Source of the DNA: Paraburkholderia haematera
GTDB taxonomy: Bacteria > Pseudomonadota > Gammaproteobacteria > Burkholderiales > Burkholderiaceae
Reading direction: 5' to 3'
DNA: 64,000 nucleotides
NCBI RefSeq assembly: GCF_905220975.1
Contig: NZ_CAJNBK010000002.1
Span: 62,001 to 126,000 of the forward strand
The translations under genes and the position numbers were made by a program. The notes below the pieces were generated by a model. The model did not search any database and was not told the DNA's origin. It saw nothing but the letters and a program-made list of their open reading frames with translations. How positions within the stretch are numbered: position 1 is the first letter of the stretch; the number at the start of each line of letters is the position of its first letter. Positions 30,103 to 39,580 of this stretch are shown in pieces.

Positions 30103-30984
30103 ATGGCGGAAGAGAGCACAGAAGACTTGCCGAGCGTCGAAGAATTGATGCAACGCATCGCGGAAAACTACGAGGCGTTGCCCCGTCAGTTGAAAAACGT
30201 CGCGACGTATATCGAGCAGCATCGTTCGAGCGTGATGGTGGATCGCACCAGCGACATCGCCGCGAGCTGCGGCGTGCATCCGTCCGCGGTGGTGCGCTTT
30301 GCGCAGCGCTTCGGTTTTTCTGGCTTCTCCGATTTGCAGGCGGTGTTTCGCCAGGCTTATACGGGTCAGGGCACCTCGTCGCCGAGCTATCAGCAGCGGA
30401 TTCGCAAGCTGATCGACGAGAAACCTGGCGCGTTATCCGGCGGCGCAGTGGCGCGTGAATTCATCGCGGCCTCGCGCGGTGGCCTGGAAGAACTCGAAGC
30501 AGGCCTTGACGACGCGCAATTCGATGCCGCGGTGAAGATGTTGCAGCAGGCCGACAACATCTACGTGATCGGTGTGCGGCGCTCGTTTCCGGTGGCGAGC
30601 TATATCGTCTACGCGTTGCAGCACACGCCTAAGCGCGTGCATCTGGTGTCCGGTTTCGGCGGCATGTACCGCGAACAGATTCGCAGCGTGAAGAAGGGCG
30701 ACGTGGTGATCGCGATCAGCTTCGCCCCGTATGGCAAGGAAACGCAGTATTGCCTGCGTGTCGCGCATCATCACCAGGCGAAGACGCTGGTTATTACGGA
30801 TAGCCAACTTTCTCCGCTGGCGCGTTACGCCACCACTCAACTGTATGTGAAAGAGGGCAGCGCGTTTGCGTTCCGCTCGCTGACCAGCACGATCTGCTTG
30901 TGCCAGGCGTTGTTCATTGCGCTCGCGTACAAGCTCGAACTGAACGTTGAAGAATCCAAAGACACTGGAGGATACGATGACTGA
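30103..30984 (+). CDS. RpiR-family regulator of inositol genes
   Basis: Regulator of 293 residues. The N-terminal RpiR helix-turn-helix is in residues about 15-90 (LPRQLKNVATYIEQH, DIAASCGVHPSAVVRFAQRFGF), followed by a SIS sugar-phosphate-binding domain (YVIGVRRSFPVASYIVYAL, GDVVIAISFAPYGKET). Its divergent position, and the fact that iolG overlaps its 3' end by 8 bases, make it the likely inositol repressor. The ligand is probably a phosphorylated intermediate such as the IolC product, by family precedent. Confidence 0.92.
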   Translation: MAEESTEDLPSVEELMQRIAENYEALPRQLKNVATYIEQHRSSVMVDRTSDIAASCGVHPSAVVRFAQRFGFSGFSDLQAVFRQAYTGQGTSSPSYQQRIRKLIDEKPGALSGGAVAREFIAASRGGLEELEAGLDDAQFDAAVKMLQQADNIYVIGVRRSFPVASYIVYALQHTPKRVHLVSGFGGMYREQIRSVKKGDVVIAISFAPYGKETQYCLRVAHHHQAKTLVITDSQLSPLARYATTQLYVKEGSAFAFRSLTSTICLCQALFIALAYKLELNVEESKDTGGYDD

Positions 30985-31993
30985 CGCGGTAAAGACGATC
31001 GACGTAGCCGTATTTGGCGCGGGACGTATCGGCAAGATTCATGCGGCGAACCTGGCACGGCAACCGGGTGTGCGGCTCAAGTATGTGGTCGATGTGAATC
31101 GCGAGGCGGCTGCGGCGCTGGCCGCCGAGCATGGCGCGCAGGTTGCGGATATCGATGGCGCGATGGGCGATGCGTCGATCGGCGCGACGGTGATCTGTTC
31201 GAGCACGGACACGCACGCGGATCTGATCATGAAATCCGCTGCGCAGAAGAAGCATGTGTTCTGCGAGAAACCGGTGGACCTGACATTGGAGCGTGCGCGC
31301 GCGTGCGCAGAGGCGGTTGGGCATGCGGGTGTGGTTTGCATGATCGGTTTTCAGCGCCGCTTTGATCCGACATTTTCCGCGTTGAAAGCGCGTATCGACG
31401 CGGGCGAAATCGGCACGCCTGAAATGCTGGTGGTGACGAGCCGCGATCCGGGCGCACCGCCGGTCGAGTACATCAAGCATTCGGGCGGCATCTTCAAGGA
31501 CATGTTGATTCACGACTTCGATATCTTCCGCTGGATTCTCGACGACGAAGCCGACACGCTGCACGCCACCGGTAGTTGTCTGTCCGATCCGGCGATTGCC
31601 GAAGCGGGCGATATCGATTCGACCGCGGTGACCATTCGCACGAAGCGTGGCCGTCTGTGCCAGATCAACACCGCGCGGCGTGCGGCTTACGGGTACGACC
31701 AGCGATTCGAGGTGCTCGGCAGCACTGGCATGCTGCAAGCGGGCAATGTTCGGCCCACTGAAGTCACTGCGTATTCGAAAACCGAAGTATCGAGCGACGT
31801 GCCCGAGGCGTTTTTTCTCGAGCGTTATCGGGCGGCGTACGCATTGGAAATCGCACATTTCTTCGACGCTGTCACGCACGGTAAGCCGGTGCGAACCACT
31901 GTTGCCGACGGCCTGAAAGCGCTCGAACTTGCCGATGCCGCGACCCGCTCGTGGCGCGAGGGTCGCGCGGTGAAACTGGGTGAGGCATTGTGA
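30977..31993 (+). CDS. iolG: Inositol 2-dehydrogenase
   Basis: NAD-dependent oxidation of myo-inositol to 2-keto-myo-inositol, the first pathway step. It has 338 residues of the Gfo/Idh/MocA fold. The Rossmann motif is VFGAGRIGKIHAANL and the catalytic lysine is in HVFCEKPVDL. The active-site Asp and His are in GGIFKDMLIHDFDIFRW. GGAGGA stands close upstream of the ATG, which overlaps the regulator gene by 8 bases. Confidence 0.94.
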   Translation: MTDAVKTIDVAVFGAGRIGKIHAANLARQPGVRLKYVVDVNREAAAALAAEHGAQVADIDGAMGDASIGATVICSSTDTHADLIMKSAAQKKHVFCEKPVDLTLERARACAEAVGHAGVVCMIGFQRRFDPTFSALKARIDAGEIGTPEMLVVTSRDPGAPPVEYIKHSGGIFKDMLIHDFDIFRWILDDEADTLHATGSCLSDPAIAEAGDIDSTAVTIRTKRGRLCQINTARRAAYGYDQRFEVLGSTGMLQAGNVRPTEVTAYSKTEVSSDVPEAFFLERYRAAYALEIAHFFDAVTHGKPVRTTVADGLKALELADAATRSWREGRAVKLGEAL

Positions 31994-33036
31994 TGATGGC
32001 GGCGACTGGGCGGCTTCGTTTGGGTGTTGTCGGTTTGGGACGCTTGGGCAAACGGCACGCGGAGAATCTGGCGTATCGCGTGCCGGGTGCGGCGCTCGTG
32101 GCCGCGTGCAGTCCGGTGGAAGAGGAACGGGCATGGGCACGCGAGGCGCTGCCCGAACCGCGTCTTTACGACGACTACGCGGACCTGCTCGCCGATCGCG
32201 ATGTGGATGCGGTGTGGCTCGTCACGCCGTCGTCGTTGCATGCGCAGCAGATTATTGACGCGTTGCGTGCGGGCAAACATGTGTTCTGCGAGAAGCCGTT
32301 GTCGCTGGATCTTGCCGAGTGCGAGCGCGTTTTGGCCGAAGCTGCGCGCTATCCGCATCTGCAGGCGACTATCGGTTTTATGCGGCGCTTCGATCCGAGC
32401 TACAAGGATGCGTTCGACAAGATCCAGTCTGGTGTGATCGGCCGGCCTTTTCTGGTGCGCTCGCAGACTACTGATCAGAACGATACCGATGGTTTCTTTG
32501 TGCGTTTCGCGGCGACCTCGGGCGGTATTTTTCTGGACTGCACCGTGCACGATATCGATGTTGCGCGCTGGTTGCTGGGTAGGCCGCGCGCGAAGCGCGT
32601 GTTCGCGGCGGGTGCGGTTGCGTTGCACGAGGGGCTGCGGGAATTTGGTGACGTCGATAATGGTGTGGCGATCTGCGAGTTCGAGGACGGGAAGCTTGCT
32701 ATGTTTTATGCGTCGAGGACGCAGGCACATGGGAATGATACGCATAGCGAAGTGATTGGCACGGGTGGCGCGCTTGCCATTGGGCGTAATCCGCGGGCTA
32801 ATCGTGTTGAGATTTATGATGCCACGGGCGTTCGGAATGAATGTACGGCGACGTTTTTTGATCGGTTTGAGGATGCGTTTTTGTATGAGGCGAGGGCGTT
32901 TGTTGATGCTGTGGGTGGCGTTGGTGCTGGTGCTCGCGTGCAAGCAGGGGCCACGCTGGCCGATGCGCTTGAAGCGACTCGTATTGGGATGGCGTTGCGG
33001 CAGTCGCTTCAGAGTGGGGAGGCTGTTGTTTTGTGA
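31993..33036 (+). CDS. Second Gfo/Idh/MocA dehydrogenase
   Basis: NAD(P)-dependent oxidoreductase of 347 residues, related to IolG. It has GVVGLGRLGKRHAENL, HVFCEKPLSLDL and GGIFLDCTVHDIDVARW, so the catalytic Lys, Asp and His are all present. In an inositol cluster it probably acts on a different isomer such as scyllo-inositol, or on an inosose; this is inference from context. Starts at 31990 (GTG), 31993 and 31996 are possible; 31993 gives a TGATG overlap with iolG. From about 32640 the coding strand becomes T/G-rich towards element B. Confidence 0.88.
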   Translation: MMAATGRLRLGVVGLGRLGKRHAENLAYRVPGAALVAACSPVEEERAWAREALPEPRLYDDYADLLADRDVDAVWLVTPSSLHAQQIIDALRAGKHVFCEKPLSLDLAECERVLAEAARYPHLQATIGFMRRFDPSYKDAFDKIQSGVIGRPFLVRSQTTDQNDTDGFFVRFAATSGGIFLDCTVHDIDVARWLLGRPRAKRVFAAGAVALHEGLREFGDVDNGVAICEFEDGKLAMFYASRTQAHGNDTHSEVIGTGGALAIGRNPRANRVEIYDATGVRNECTATFFDRFEDAFLYEARAFVDAVGGVGAGARVQAGATLADALEATRIGMALRQSLQSGEAVVL

Positions 33037-33116
33037 TTAAGAGAGGGCTTGGGTTTTTTGCCTTCGCGGCGCATTGGTTTTTTGTATGCCTGCGGCGGCG
33101 GGATTTTCCTGGTTTG

Positions 33117-34003
33117 TTGCCTGCTCGGCGCTTTGTTTTTCGGTGTTTTTATGGTGTTGGCCTTTCCTTGCTTTGTTAGTGGTTTATTAGCGTTGCCCCT
33201 GTGCGGGGCGGCACTCACTTCTCTTTGCCTGCCGCAAAGAGAAGTAAGCAAGAGAAAGCGGCTCACACCGCTAATTCTTAAGCGGGTCCCCCGCGCAGCC
33301 ACGGTAGTGGTGCATCTGGAATCCGTGTTCCCGCACACTCCGCGTGAGTGACAAGGCGCTCATACTTCCGGCGGCGCTGCGCGCGCCGACGCGTATTTCA
33401 TAGAACCATCTGTTTAGTTGTTTCGTGCGAGTTTCACCCGCCGCCGCGATTCGCCGGTGCATCCCCAACGTTGCTCGAATGCGCTGGTGCTTCATTCGAA
33501 GTGCGAATTTACACCTGCATGCGCTCCGACTGCTTGTCGCCGCGCGGAGCGCCGTGTAGCACATTCACAAACGGATATATTTTTTGCGCTTCGCCGCGGC
33601 AGGGCCGGCGACCACCACTGACCTCGACCGAAGTCCTGTGTTTCCTTTTCAGTTCCTCCGCGCCGAGGCGAAGCCGATGGCTCCCACCGCCCACAACCGA
33701 AGCCCCTGGATTCCCATGCAGACCCATCCGCGACGCACGCAGTGCGGAGTGGGAGCGAATGAGCCCTTAGTCGCCAACGGTGAATGTGCGAGGACACGGA
33801 TTCCAGATGCACCACTACCGTGGCTGCGCGGGGGACCCGCTTAAGAATTAGCGGTTTGAGCCGCTTTCTCTTGCTCACTTCTCTTTGCGGCCGGCAAAGA
33901 GAAGTGAGTGCCGCCCCGCACAGGGGCAACGCTAATAGACCACTAACAAAGCAAGGAAAGGCCAACACCATAAAAACACAGACAGACAAAGCCCCGAACA
34001 GGC
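33117..34003. repeat. Long-inverted-repeat element B
   Basis: Second copy of the element. The left arm (about 33121-33363) and right arm (about 33759-34001) are reverse complements and carry the same nested hairpins as element A, with the inner stem in the form ACTTCTCTTTGC...GCAAAGAGAAGT. The core (33364-33758) aligns with that of A, but has about 90 extra bases around 33590-33670. Left of the arm, 33050-33120 has two degenerate GT-rich units of the kind seen as AC-rich units to the right of element C. Frames in the core (for example 33584-33844) share a C-terminal shadow with those in A and are not taken as genes. Confidence 0.87.
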
Positions 34004-34005
34004 AC

Positions 34006-34051
34006 CCAATTCAAGAAAAAGCCCAAACCCCAATTCAAGAAAAAGCCCAAA
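34006..34051. repeat. Tandem 23-nt duplication at right edge of element B
   Basis: Two exact consecutive copies of a 23-base AC-rich unit (34006-34028, 34029-34051; begins CCAATTCAAGAAAAAG) lie between element B and tusA. Confidence 0.9.
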
Positions 34052-34146
34052 CCGGCCCCCTCCCGGCGGCAACCCCCCGCCTGCTGTAGAATTTGACCCT
34101 CTCCCCGGCGTCGTGCAAAGACGCCTCATCCCGAAGGTCATCGTCG

Positions 34147-34380
34147 ATGCAAATTCAGATTCACAAGGAAGTCGATGCGCGCGGGCTGATGTGCCCGCTC
34201 CCCATTTTGCGTGCCAAGAAAGCGCTCGCCGACATGGAAAGCGGCCAGATTCTTAAGGTGCTTGCCACCGATCCCGGCTCGCAGCGCGATTTCGCCGCGT
34301 TCGCCAAGCAAACCGGCAACGAGATCGTCGAAAGCTCGGCGCACGACAAGGTTTTTACCTTTTTGATGAAGCGCCGCTGA
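34147..34380 (+). CDS. TusA/SirA-like sulfurtransferase
   Basis: Small cytoplasmic sulfur carrier of 77 residues. The family signature is DARGLMCPLPILRAKKAL, whose Cys in CPLP carries the persulfide. The fold continues with GQILKVLATDPGSQRDFAAFAKQTGNE. Such proteins act in tRNA thiolation or in sulfur relay; which applies here cannot be told. A frame extends 18 codons upstream, but the family start is the ATG at 34147 with GAAGG upstream. It is followed by a bidirectional terminator. Confidence 0.92.
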   Translation: MQIQIHKEVDARGLMCPLPILRAKKALADMESGQILKVLATDPGSQRDFAAFAKQTGNEIVESSAHDKVFTFLMKRR

Positions 34381-34531
34381 AATGCGCGTTTCAAAGCTCG
34401 CGTGTGAAGAAAACCTCACGCACCGAGTCAGGCGCGACTAGAGGCGTCCCCGGTGAGAGGCGCCCTTGGCCAAACACTCCTGGCCGCGCGCCCCGTAGGC
34501 AGGCTCCACTTGACGGTGCCCCTCGGCCCCC

Positions 34532-34579
34532 AAAACAAAAGGCGCTGTGCCCGCAAATGCGGTGCACAGCGCCTTTTTT
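34532..34579. terminator. Bidirectional terminator between tusA-like gene and galU
   Basis: A 10-bp perfect stem (34541-34550 with 34564-34573) has six Ts on its right side and AAAACAAAA on its left, so it can end transcripts from both the tusA-like gene and galU. The remainder of the 34381-34645 gap shows nothing else. Confidence 0.88.
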
Positions 34580-34645
34580 ACGTCTGACTGACGCTTATCG
34601 CGAGAGGCTGACAGCGCAAGGAATTCTGCGCGGCTGTCCCATTGC

Positions 34646-35527
34646 TCAGCCTTCCAGCACCGGCGAACGGGTACGCAGATATTCTTCGAAATCGGCCGCC
34701 ACTTCCGGGTGGCGCAGCGCGAACTCGACCGTCGCCTTCAGATAACCCAGCTTGCTGCCGCAGTCGAATCGCGTACCGTGGTACTTGTACGCCAGCACCT
34801 GTTCGTCGGCGAGCAGCGACTGAATCGCGTCCGTCAGTTGCAATTCGCCACCCGCGCCCGGCTTCAGCGCGCGCAGATGTTCGAAAATCCGCGGCTTCAG
34901 TACATAGCGGCCCACGACGCCGAGATTCGATGGCGCAACAGCCGGCTCCGGCTTTTCGACGATGCCCGACATCTTGATGATCGAGTCTTCCCACTCCTTG
35001 CCGTCGACGATGCCGTACGACTTCGTCTCCGCGGCCGGGATCTCTTCGACGCCGATCACCGAGCTGTGATAGTGGTCGAACACCTCGATCATCTGCGTCA
35101 TCACGGGCGGCTTGCCGTAAAGCAAGTCGTCCGCGAGGATGACGGCGAACGGGTTGTCGCCCACCAGCTTTTCGGCGCACATCACCGCATGGCCCAAGCC
35201 AAGCGCTTCCGGTTGGCGCACGTAGAAGCAGTCCACGTGGCTCGGCTTGATGCTGCGCACCAGCTCCAGCAGCTTTTGCTTGCCACGCGCCTCGAGTTCG
35301 GCCTCGATTTCGTATGACTTATCGAAATGGTCCTCGATCGCGCGCTTGCTGCGGCCCGTGACAAAGATCATTTCGGTGATGCCGGCCGCCATTGCCTCTT
35401 CCACCGCGTACTGAATCAGCGGCTTGTCGACGATCGGCAGCATCTCCTTCGGGCTTGCCTTCGTGGCAGGGAGGAACCGGGTGCCAAGACCTGCTACCGG
35501 AAAGACTGCCTTTGTAACTTTTAGCAT
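34646..35527 (-). CDS. galU: UTP-glucose-1-phosphate uridylyltransferase
   Basis: Makes UDP-glucose from UTP and glucose-1-phosphate for envelope polysaccharides. It has 293 residues. The nucleotide-binding N terminus AVFPVAGLGTRFLPATKASPKEML is nearly canonical, as are VDKPLIQYAVEEA, AVILADDLLY and the VEKPEPAVAPSN segment. The ATG at 35527 is the family start, with AGGG upstream. It is transcribed away from valS, 72 bases after it. Confidence 0.96.
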   Translation of the reverse strand: MLKVTKAVFPVAGLGTRFLPATKASPKEMLPIVDKPLIQYAVEEAMAAGITEMIFVTGRSKRAIEDHFDKSYEIEAELEARGKQKLLELVRSIKPSHVDCFYVRQPEALGLGHAVMCAEKLVGDNPFAVILADDLLYGKPPVMTQMIEVFDHYHSSVIGVEEIPAAETKSYGIVDGKEWEDSIIKMSGIVEKPEPAVAPSNLGVVGRYVLKPRIFEHLRALKPGAGGELQLTDAIQSLLADEQVLAYKYHGTRFDCGSKLGYLKATVEFALRHPEVAADFEEYLRTRSPVLEG

Positions 35528-35599
35528 GTTATTACCCTGAATCCTCTGGTTTAGCATTTGATCCGTGCCCGCCCGCAACGGGCGGATACGGAGCGTCGA

Positions 35600-38479
35600 T
35601 CAGGCTGGCAAACGAGCCAATTGGGCTTTCAGCTTGCCGATAGTGGTTTCGAATTCTGCCAGTCTTTTCTGCTCCTGCTCAACGACCGCCGGCGGCGCCT
35701 TTGCAACAAAGCTTTCATTCTGCAGCTTGGCATTGCACTTGATGACTTCCGCGCCAAGCCGCGCAATCTCTTTCGACAGACGCTCGCGCTCCACGGCGAC
35801 ATCGATTTCCACCTTCAGCACGAGTTTGTCATTGCCTACGATAGCAATTGGCGCGCCATCTGCTTGTCCATCAAGGGTTGCCTCGTCGGTAATGATCTGC
35901 ACCTCCGACAAACGCGCCAACGCCTGAGCGTACGGTGCGAAGGTGCGCAAGCGCTCCGCGTTGCCGGTAGCGAGCAACGGCACCTTGACCGCCGGCGACA
36001 GATTCATCTCGCCGCGCAGATTCCGGCACGCATCGATCACTGCTTTCAGGTCGGCCGCCCATTGCTCCGCGTCTTCGTCGATCTTGGACGGTTCTGCAAT
36101 GGGGTAGGGCTGCACCATAATGGACACCTCGCCCTCGGCTTTGCCTTCGGGGTAACGAGCCGCCAACGGTGCAACTTTTTGCCACAGCGCTTCGGTAATG
36201 AACGGAATCACCGGATGCGCTAGGCGCAACACCGTTTCCAGTACGCGCAGCAGCGTGCGGCGTGTGGCGCGCTGCTGGTTCGGCTGACCGGACTGGATCT
36301 GAACCTTGGCGAGTTCGAGATACCAGTCACAGTATTCGTCCCACACGAACTTGTATAGGGCGTTGGCCACATTGTCAAAACGATAGTCGGCGAAACCCTT
36401 GGCGATTTCCGCTTCCACGCGTTGCAGGCGCGACACGATCCAGCGGTCGGCCGCCGAGAAATTCAGATGCCCATCCGGGCCGCACTCGCCGCATTGTTCG
36501 GGTTTGCCGAAGCCGCAATCGTGACCTTCGCAATTCATCAGCACAAAACGGGTGGCATTCCACAGCTTGTTGCAGAAGTTGCGATAGCCTTCGCAGCGCG
36601 CCAGGTCGAAGTTGACGTTGCGGCCGAGCGTGGCCATCGACGCCATGGTGAAGCGCAGCGCGTCCGTGCCGAACGCCGGAATGCCGTCCGGGAATTCCTT
36701 GCGGGTTTTCTTTTCGATCGACGCAGCCTGCTTGGGATTCATCAGGCCGGTGGTGCGCTTGGCGACCAGCGCGTCGAGTTCGATGCCGTCGACGATATCG
36801 ATCGGGTCGAGCGTATTGCCCTTGCTCTTCGACATCTTCTGGCCTTCGGCGTCGCGCACGAGACCGTGCACGTAGACCGTGTCGAACGGCACCTTGCCTG
36901 TGAAGTGCGTGGTCATCATGACCATGCGCGCGACCCAGAAGAAGATGATGTCGAAGCCGGTGACCAGCACCGACGAGGGCATGAAGTGCTTCAGTTCCGG
37001 CGTTTCGGCTGGCCAGCCGAGCGACGAGAACGGCACCAGCGCCGATGAGAACCAGGTGTCGAGTACGTCTTCATCGCGCTTGAGCGGGCCCGTGTAACCG
37101 GCTTCTGCGGCCTTCTCGCGCGCGCCTTCTTCGGTGTTGGCGACGAAGATTTCACCGTTTTCGCCGTACCACGCCGGGATCTGATGGCCCCACCAGAGTT
37201 GGCGCGAGATACACCAGTCCTGGATGTTTTCGAGCCACTGGTAATAAGTGGTGGACCAGTTTTCCGGCACGAATTTGATTTCGCCGCTGCGCACCACGTC
37301 CAGCGCCGTTTCCGCGATCGATTTACCCGGATTGAAGGTGCCTTCCGGCGCCGGCTTGCTCATGGCGACGAACCATTGATCCGTCAGCATCGGCTCGATC
37401 ACGACGCCCGTGCGGTCGCCGCGCGGCACCATCAGCTTGTGCGGCTTGACCGATTCGAGTGCGCCGAGCGCTTCGAGGTCCATCACAACCTGCTTGCGGG
37501 CTTCGAAACGGTCCAGGCCGCGGTAATTTTCCGGTGCGTTGTCGTTGATCTTCGCGTCGAGCGTGAGGATTTCGATCATCGGCAGCTTGTGGCGCAAGCC
37601 GACCTGATAGTCGTTGAAATCGTGTGCGGGCGTGACTTTGACCACACCGGTGCCGAATTCGCGGTCGACGTAGTCGTCGGCGATGATCGGGACTTCGCGG
37701 CCGGAGAGCGGCAGCGTGATCGTTTTGCCGATCAGGTGCGCGTAGCGTTCGTCTTCCGGATGGACCATTACCGCGGTGTCGCCGAGCATGGTTTCCGGGC
37801 GCGTGGTGGCGACCGTCAGATGGCCCGAGCCGTCCGTGAGCGGATACTGGATGTGCCAGAGGTGGCCGTTTTCTTCTTCGCTGACCACTTCGAGGTCGGA
37901 GACGGCGGTGAGCAGAACCGGGTCCCAGTTTACGAGGCGCTTGCCGCGGTAGATCAGGCCCTGTTCATACAGGCGTACGAAGACGTCGCGCACGGCGGCC
38001 GACATTTTGTCGTCCATCGTGAAGTATTCGCGCGACCAGTCGATCGAGGCGCCGAGGCGGCGCACCTGATTCGTGATGGTCGAGCCGGATTGCTGCTTCC
38101 ATTCCCAGACGCGTTCGGTGAATTTTTCGCGGCCGAGATCGTGGCGCGAGACGCCTTGGGCGTCCAGTTGACGTTCGACGACGATTTGCGTGGCGATGCC
38201 TGCGTGGTCCGTGCCCGGCACCCAGAGGGTGTTTTCACCGAGCATACGGTGATAGCGGGTGAGGCCGTCCATGATTGTCTGGTTGAACGCGTGGCCCATG
38301 TGCAGGGTGCCCGTGACGTTCGGCGGCGGCAACTGGATCGAGAAGTCTTTCTTGTTCTCGTCGAAGGTGGGTTGCGCGTAGGCGCGCTTTTCCCATTCGG
38401 GGCCCCAGTGGGCTTCGATGGTGTGGGGCTCGAAGCTTTTGGCAAGCGTGGAGGTCGGGTCGCTCGGGGTCTCGCTCAT
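35600..38479 (-). CDS. valS: Valyl-tRNA synthetase
   Basis: Class I synthetase for tRNA-Val, 959 residues. HIGH-type motif TLHMGHAFN is near residue 50, the editing domain includes [18 protein letters not shown], and KMSKS is in [14 protein letters not shown]. The C-terminal 70 residues are a charged coiled coil ([20 protein letters not shown]). The frame extends 8 codons upstream of the chosen ATG at 38479; neither start has a good ribosome site, but MSETPSD fits the family better. Its promoter must lie within or beyond element C. Confidence 0.96.
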   Translation of the reverse strand: MSETPSDPTSTLAKSFEPHTIEAHWGPEWEKRAYAQPTFDENKKDFSIQLPPPNVTGTLHMGHAFNQTIMDGLTRYHRMLGENTLWVPGTDHAGIATQIVVERQLDAQGVSRHDLGREKFTERVWEWKQQSGSTITNQVRRLGASIDWSREYFTMDDKMSAAVRDVFVRLYEQGLIYRGKRLVNWDPVLLTAVSDLEVVSEEENGHLWHIQYPLTDGSGHLTVATTRPETMLGDTAVMVHPEDERYAHLIGKTITLPLSGREVPIIADDYVDREFGTGVVKVTPAHDFNDYQVGLRHKLPMIEILTLDAKINDNAPENYRGLDRFEARKQVVMDLEALGALESVKPHKLMVPRGDRTGVVIEPMLTDQWFVAMSKPAPEGTFNPGKSIAETALDVVRSGEIKFVPENWSTTYYQWLENIQDWCISRQLWWGHQIPAWYGENGEIFVANTEEGAREKAAEAGYTGPLKRDEDVLDTWFSSALVPFSSLGWPAETPELKHFMPSSVLVTGFDIIFFWVARMVMMTTHFTGKVPFDTVYVHGLVRDAEGQKMSKSKGNTLDPIDIVDGIELDALVAKRTTGLMNPKQAASIEKKTRKEFPDGIPAFGTDALRFTMASMATLGRNVNFDLARCEGYRNFCNKLWNATRFVLMNCEGHDCGFGKPEQCGECGPDGHLNFSAADRWIVSRLQRVEAEIAKGFADYRFDNVANALYKFVWDEYCDWYLELAKVQIQSGQPNQQRATRRTLLRVLETVLRLAHPVIPFITEALWQKVAPLAARYPEGKAEGEVSIMVQPYPIAEPSKIDEDAEQWAADLKAVIDACRNLRGEMNLSPAVKVPLLATGNAERLRTFAPYAQALARLSEVQIITDEATLDGQADGAPIAIVGNDKLVLKVEIDVAVERERLSKEIARLGAEVIKCNAKLQNESFVAKAPPAVVEQEQKRLAEFETTIGKLKAQLARLPA

Positions 38480-38570
38480 TTGTCGGTCTGCTGGTAGATG
38501 CAAAGAATGCTCGATTATAAGCGGCGCTGCGCGCGGGGGGCTTTGGGGGGCGGTTTTGGGGTGGGTTTTT

Positions 38571-39388
38571 GCCTGTTCAGCGTCTGTTCGGCGGTGTTTT
38601 TATGGTGTTGGCCTTTCCTTGCTTTGTTAGTGGTTTATTAGCGTTGCCCCTGTGCGGGGCGGCACTCACTTCTCTTTGCCTGCCGCAAAGAGAAGTAAGC
38701 AAGAGAAAGCGGCTCAAACCGCCAGCTCATAAGCGGGTCCCCTGGCTTGGAGGAGGTAGTGGTGCATCTGGAATCTGTGTTTCCGCACACTTCGCGTTAG
38801 TGACAAGGCATTCATACTTCCCGCCTCGCACTACGTGCTCGCCGGAAGGGTTCGCTAAGGACCGCTGGATTCTTTTTGCTTGCGTGGGGACCGGCCATGC
38901 GCTGAAAACGCCGGCTGGCTGTAGGCGTGCCGGCGGATGCGCTAGCAGCCATCTGCGCCCCCCAAGGCCCGAAACAGCAATCGGCTTAATTGCAGAGCAG
39001 TGGGTGTGGCGACCGCTGGTGGTTTAGCGAATTTCCGCTAGGAGCAGGCAGCAGCACGCCGTTTGAAGGGGCGGCGCTGGACGTCCGCAATAGCGCACGT
39101 TTGATGAACTACCGTGTCGGCGCGCGCAGCGCCGCCGGAAGAATGACTGCTTTGTCACTCACGCGGAGTGTGCGAGAACACGGATTCCAGATGCACCACT
39201 ACCGTGGCTGTGCGGGGGCCCCGCTTAAGAATTAGCGGTTTGAGCCGCTTTCTCTTGCTTACTTCTCTTTGCGGCCGGCAAAGAGAAGTGAGTGCCGCCC
39301 CGCACAGGGGCAACGCTAATAGACCACTAACAAATCAAGAAAAGGCCAACACCATAGGCATACAGAAAAAAGCGCCGAGCGGGCAAAC
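38571..39388. repeat. Long-inverted-repeat element C, core inverted
   Basis: Third copy, placed between the divergent valS and uvrD genes. The left arm (38571-38815) and right arm (39143-39388) match those of A and B, including the nested hairpins. The core (38816-39142) is mostly different, but its edges are recognisable in reverse order. The segment next to the right arm (39115-39138) is the reverse complement of the segment next to the left arm in A (20138-20163) and B. The segment at 38818-38850 resembles the reverse complement of A 20423-20456. The core thus looks flipped and diverged. Confidence 0.84.
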
Positions 39389-39540
39389 AAACCACAGAAA
39401 TCCCAACGCCGCAGGCACACAAAAAAAAGCGCCACGGAGGCAAAAAAAGCCAAATAGAGCCCGTCGCCGCAGGCAGACAACCAGAAAGCGCCGCGCAGGA
39501 AAAAACCCAAAAAAACCCCAAAAAAACCGCAACCCCGGAG
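39343..39540. repeat. AC-rich degenerate tail units right of element C
   Basis: Three degenerate units about 50-56 bases apart, each with a GCAGGCANACA-like or GGCATACA-like start followed by A-runs and AGCGCC. Positions 39361-39540 contain 80 A, 57 C, 39 G and only 4 T. A single similar unit lies right of element D (48833-48868), and GT-rich reverse complements lie left of B. Confidence 0.75.
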
Positions 39541-39580
39541 GGGCATATAATGTCGAACGCCCTCGCCGTCCTCCCAAAAA

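Noticed and set aside
33272..33564. Short frames in the arms that could be annotated as small hypothetical proteins
   Set aside because: The arms are palindromic, so the same peptide shadows recur on both strands in all copies; this is expected from the repeat and not evidence of coding.
33117..34003. Element B as an insertion sequence or MITE with a known transposase end
   Set aside because: No target-site duplication could be found, the ends grade into degenerate units instead of stopping sharply, and no transposase or RAYT gene is in the window. I therefore labelled the copies as repeats and not as mobile elements.
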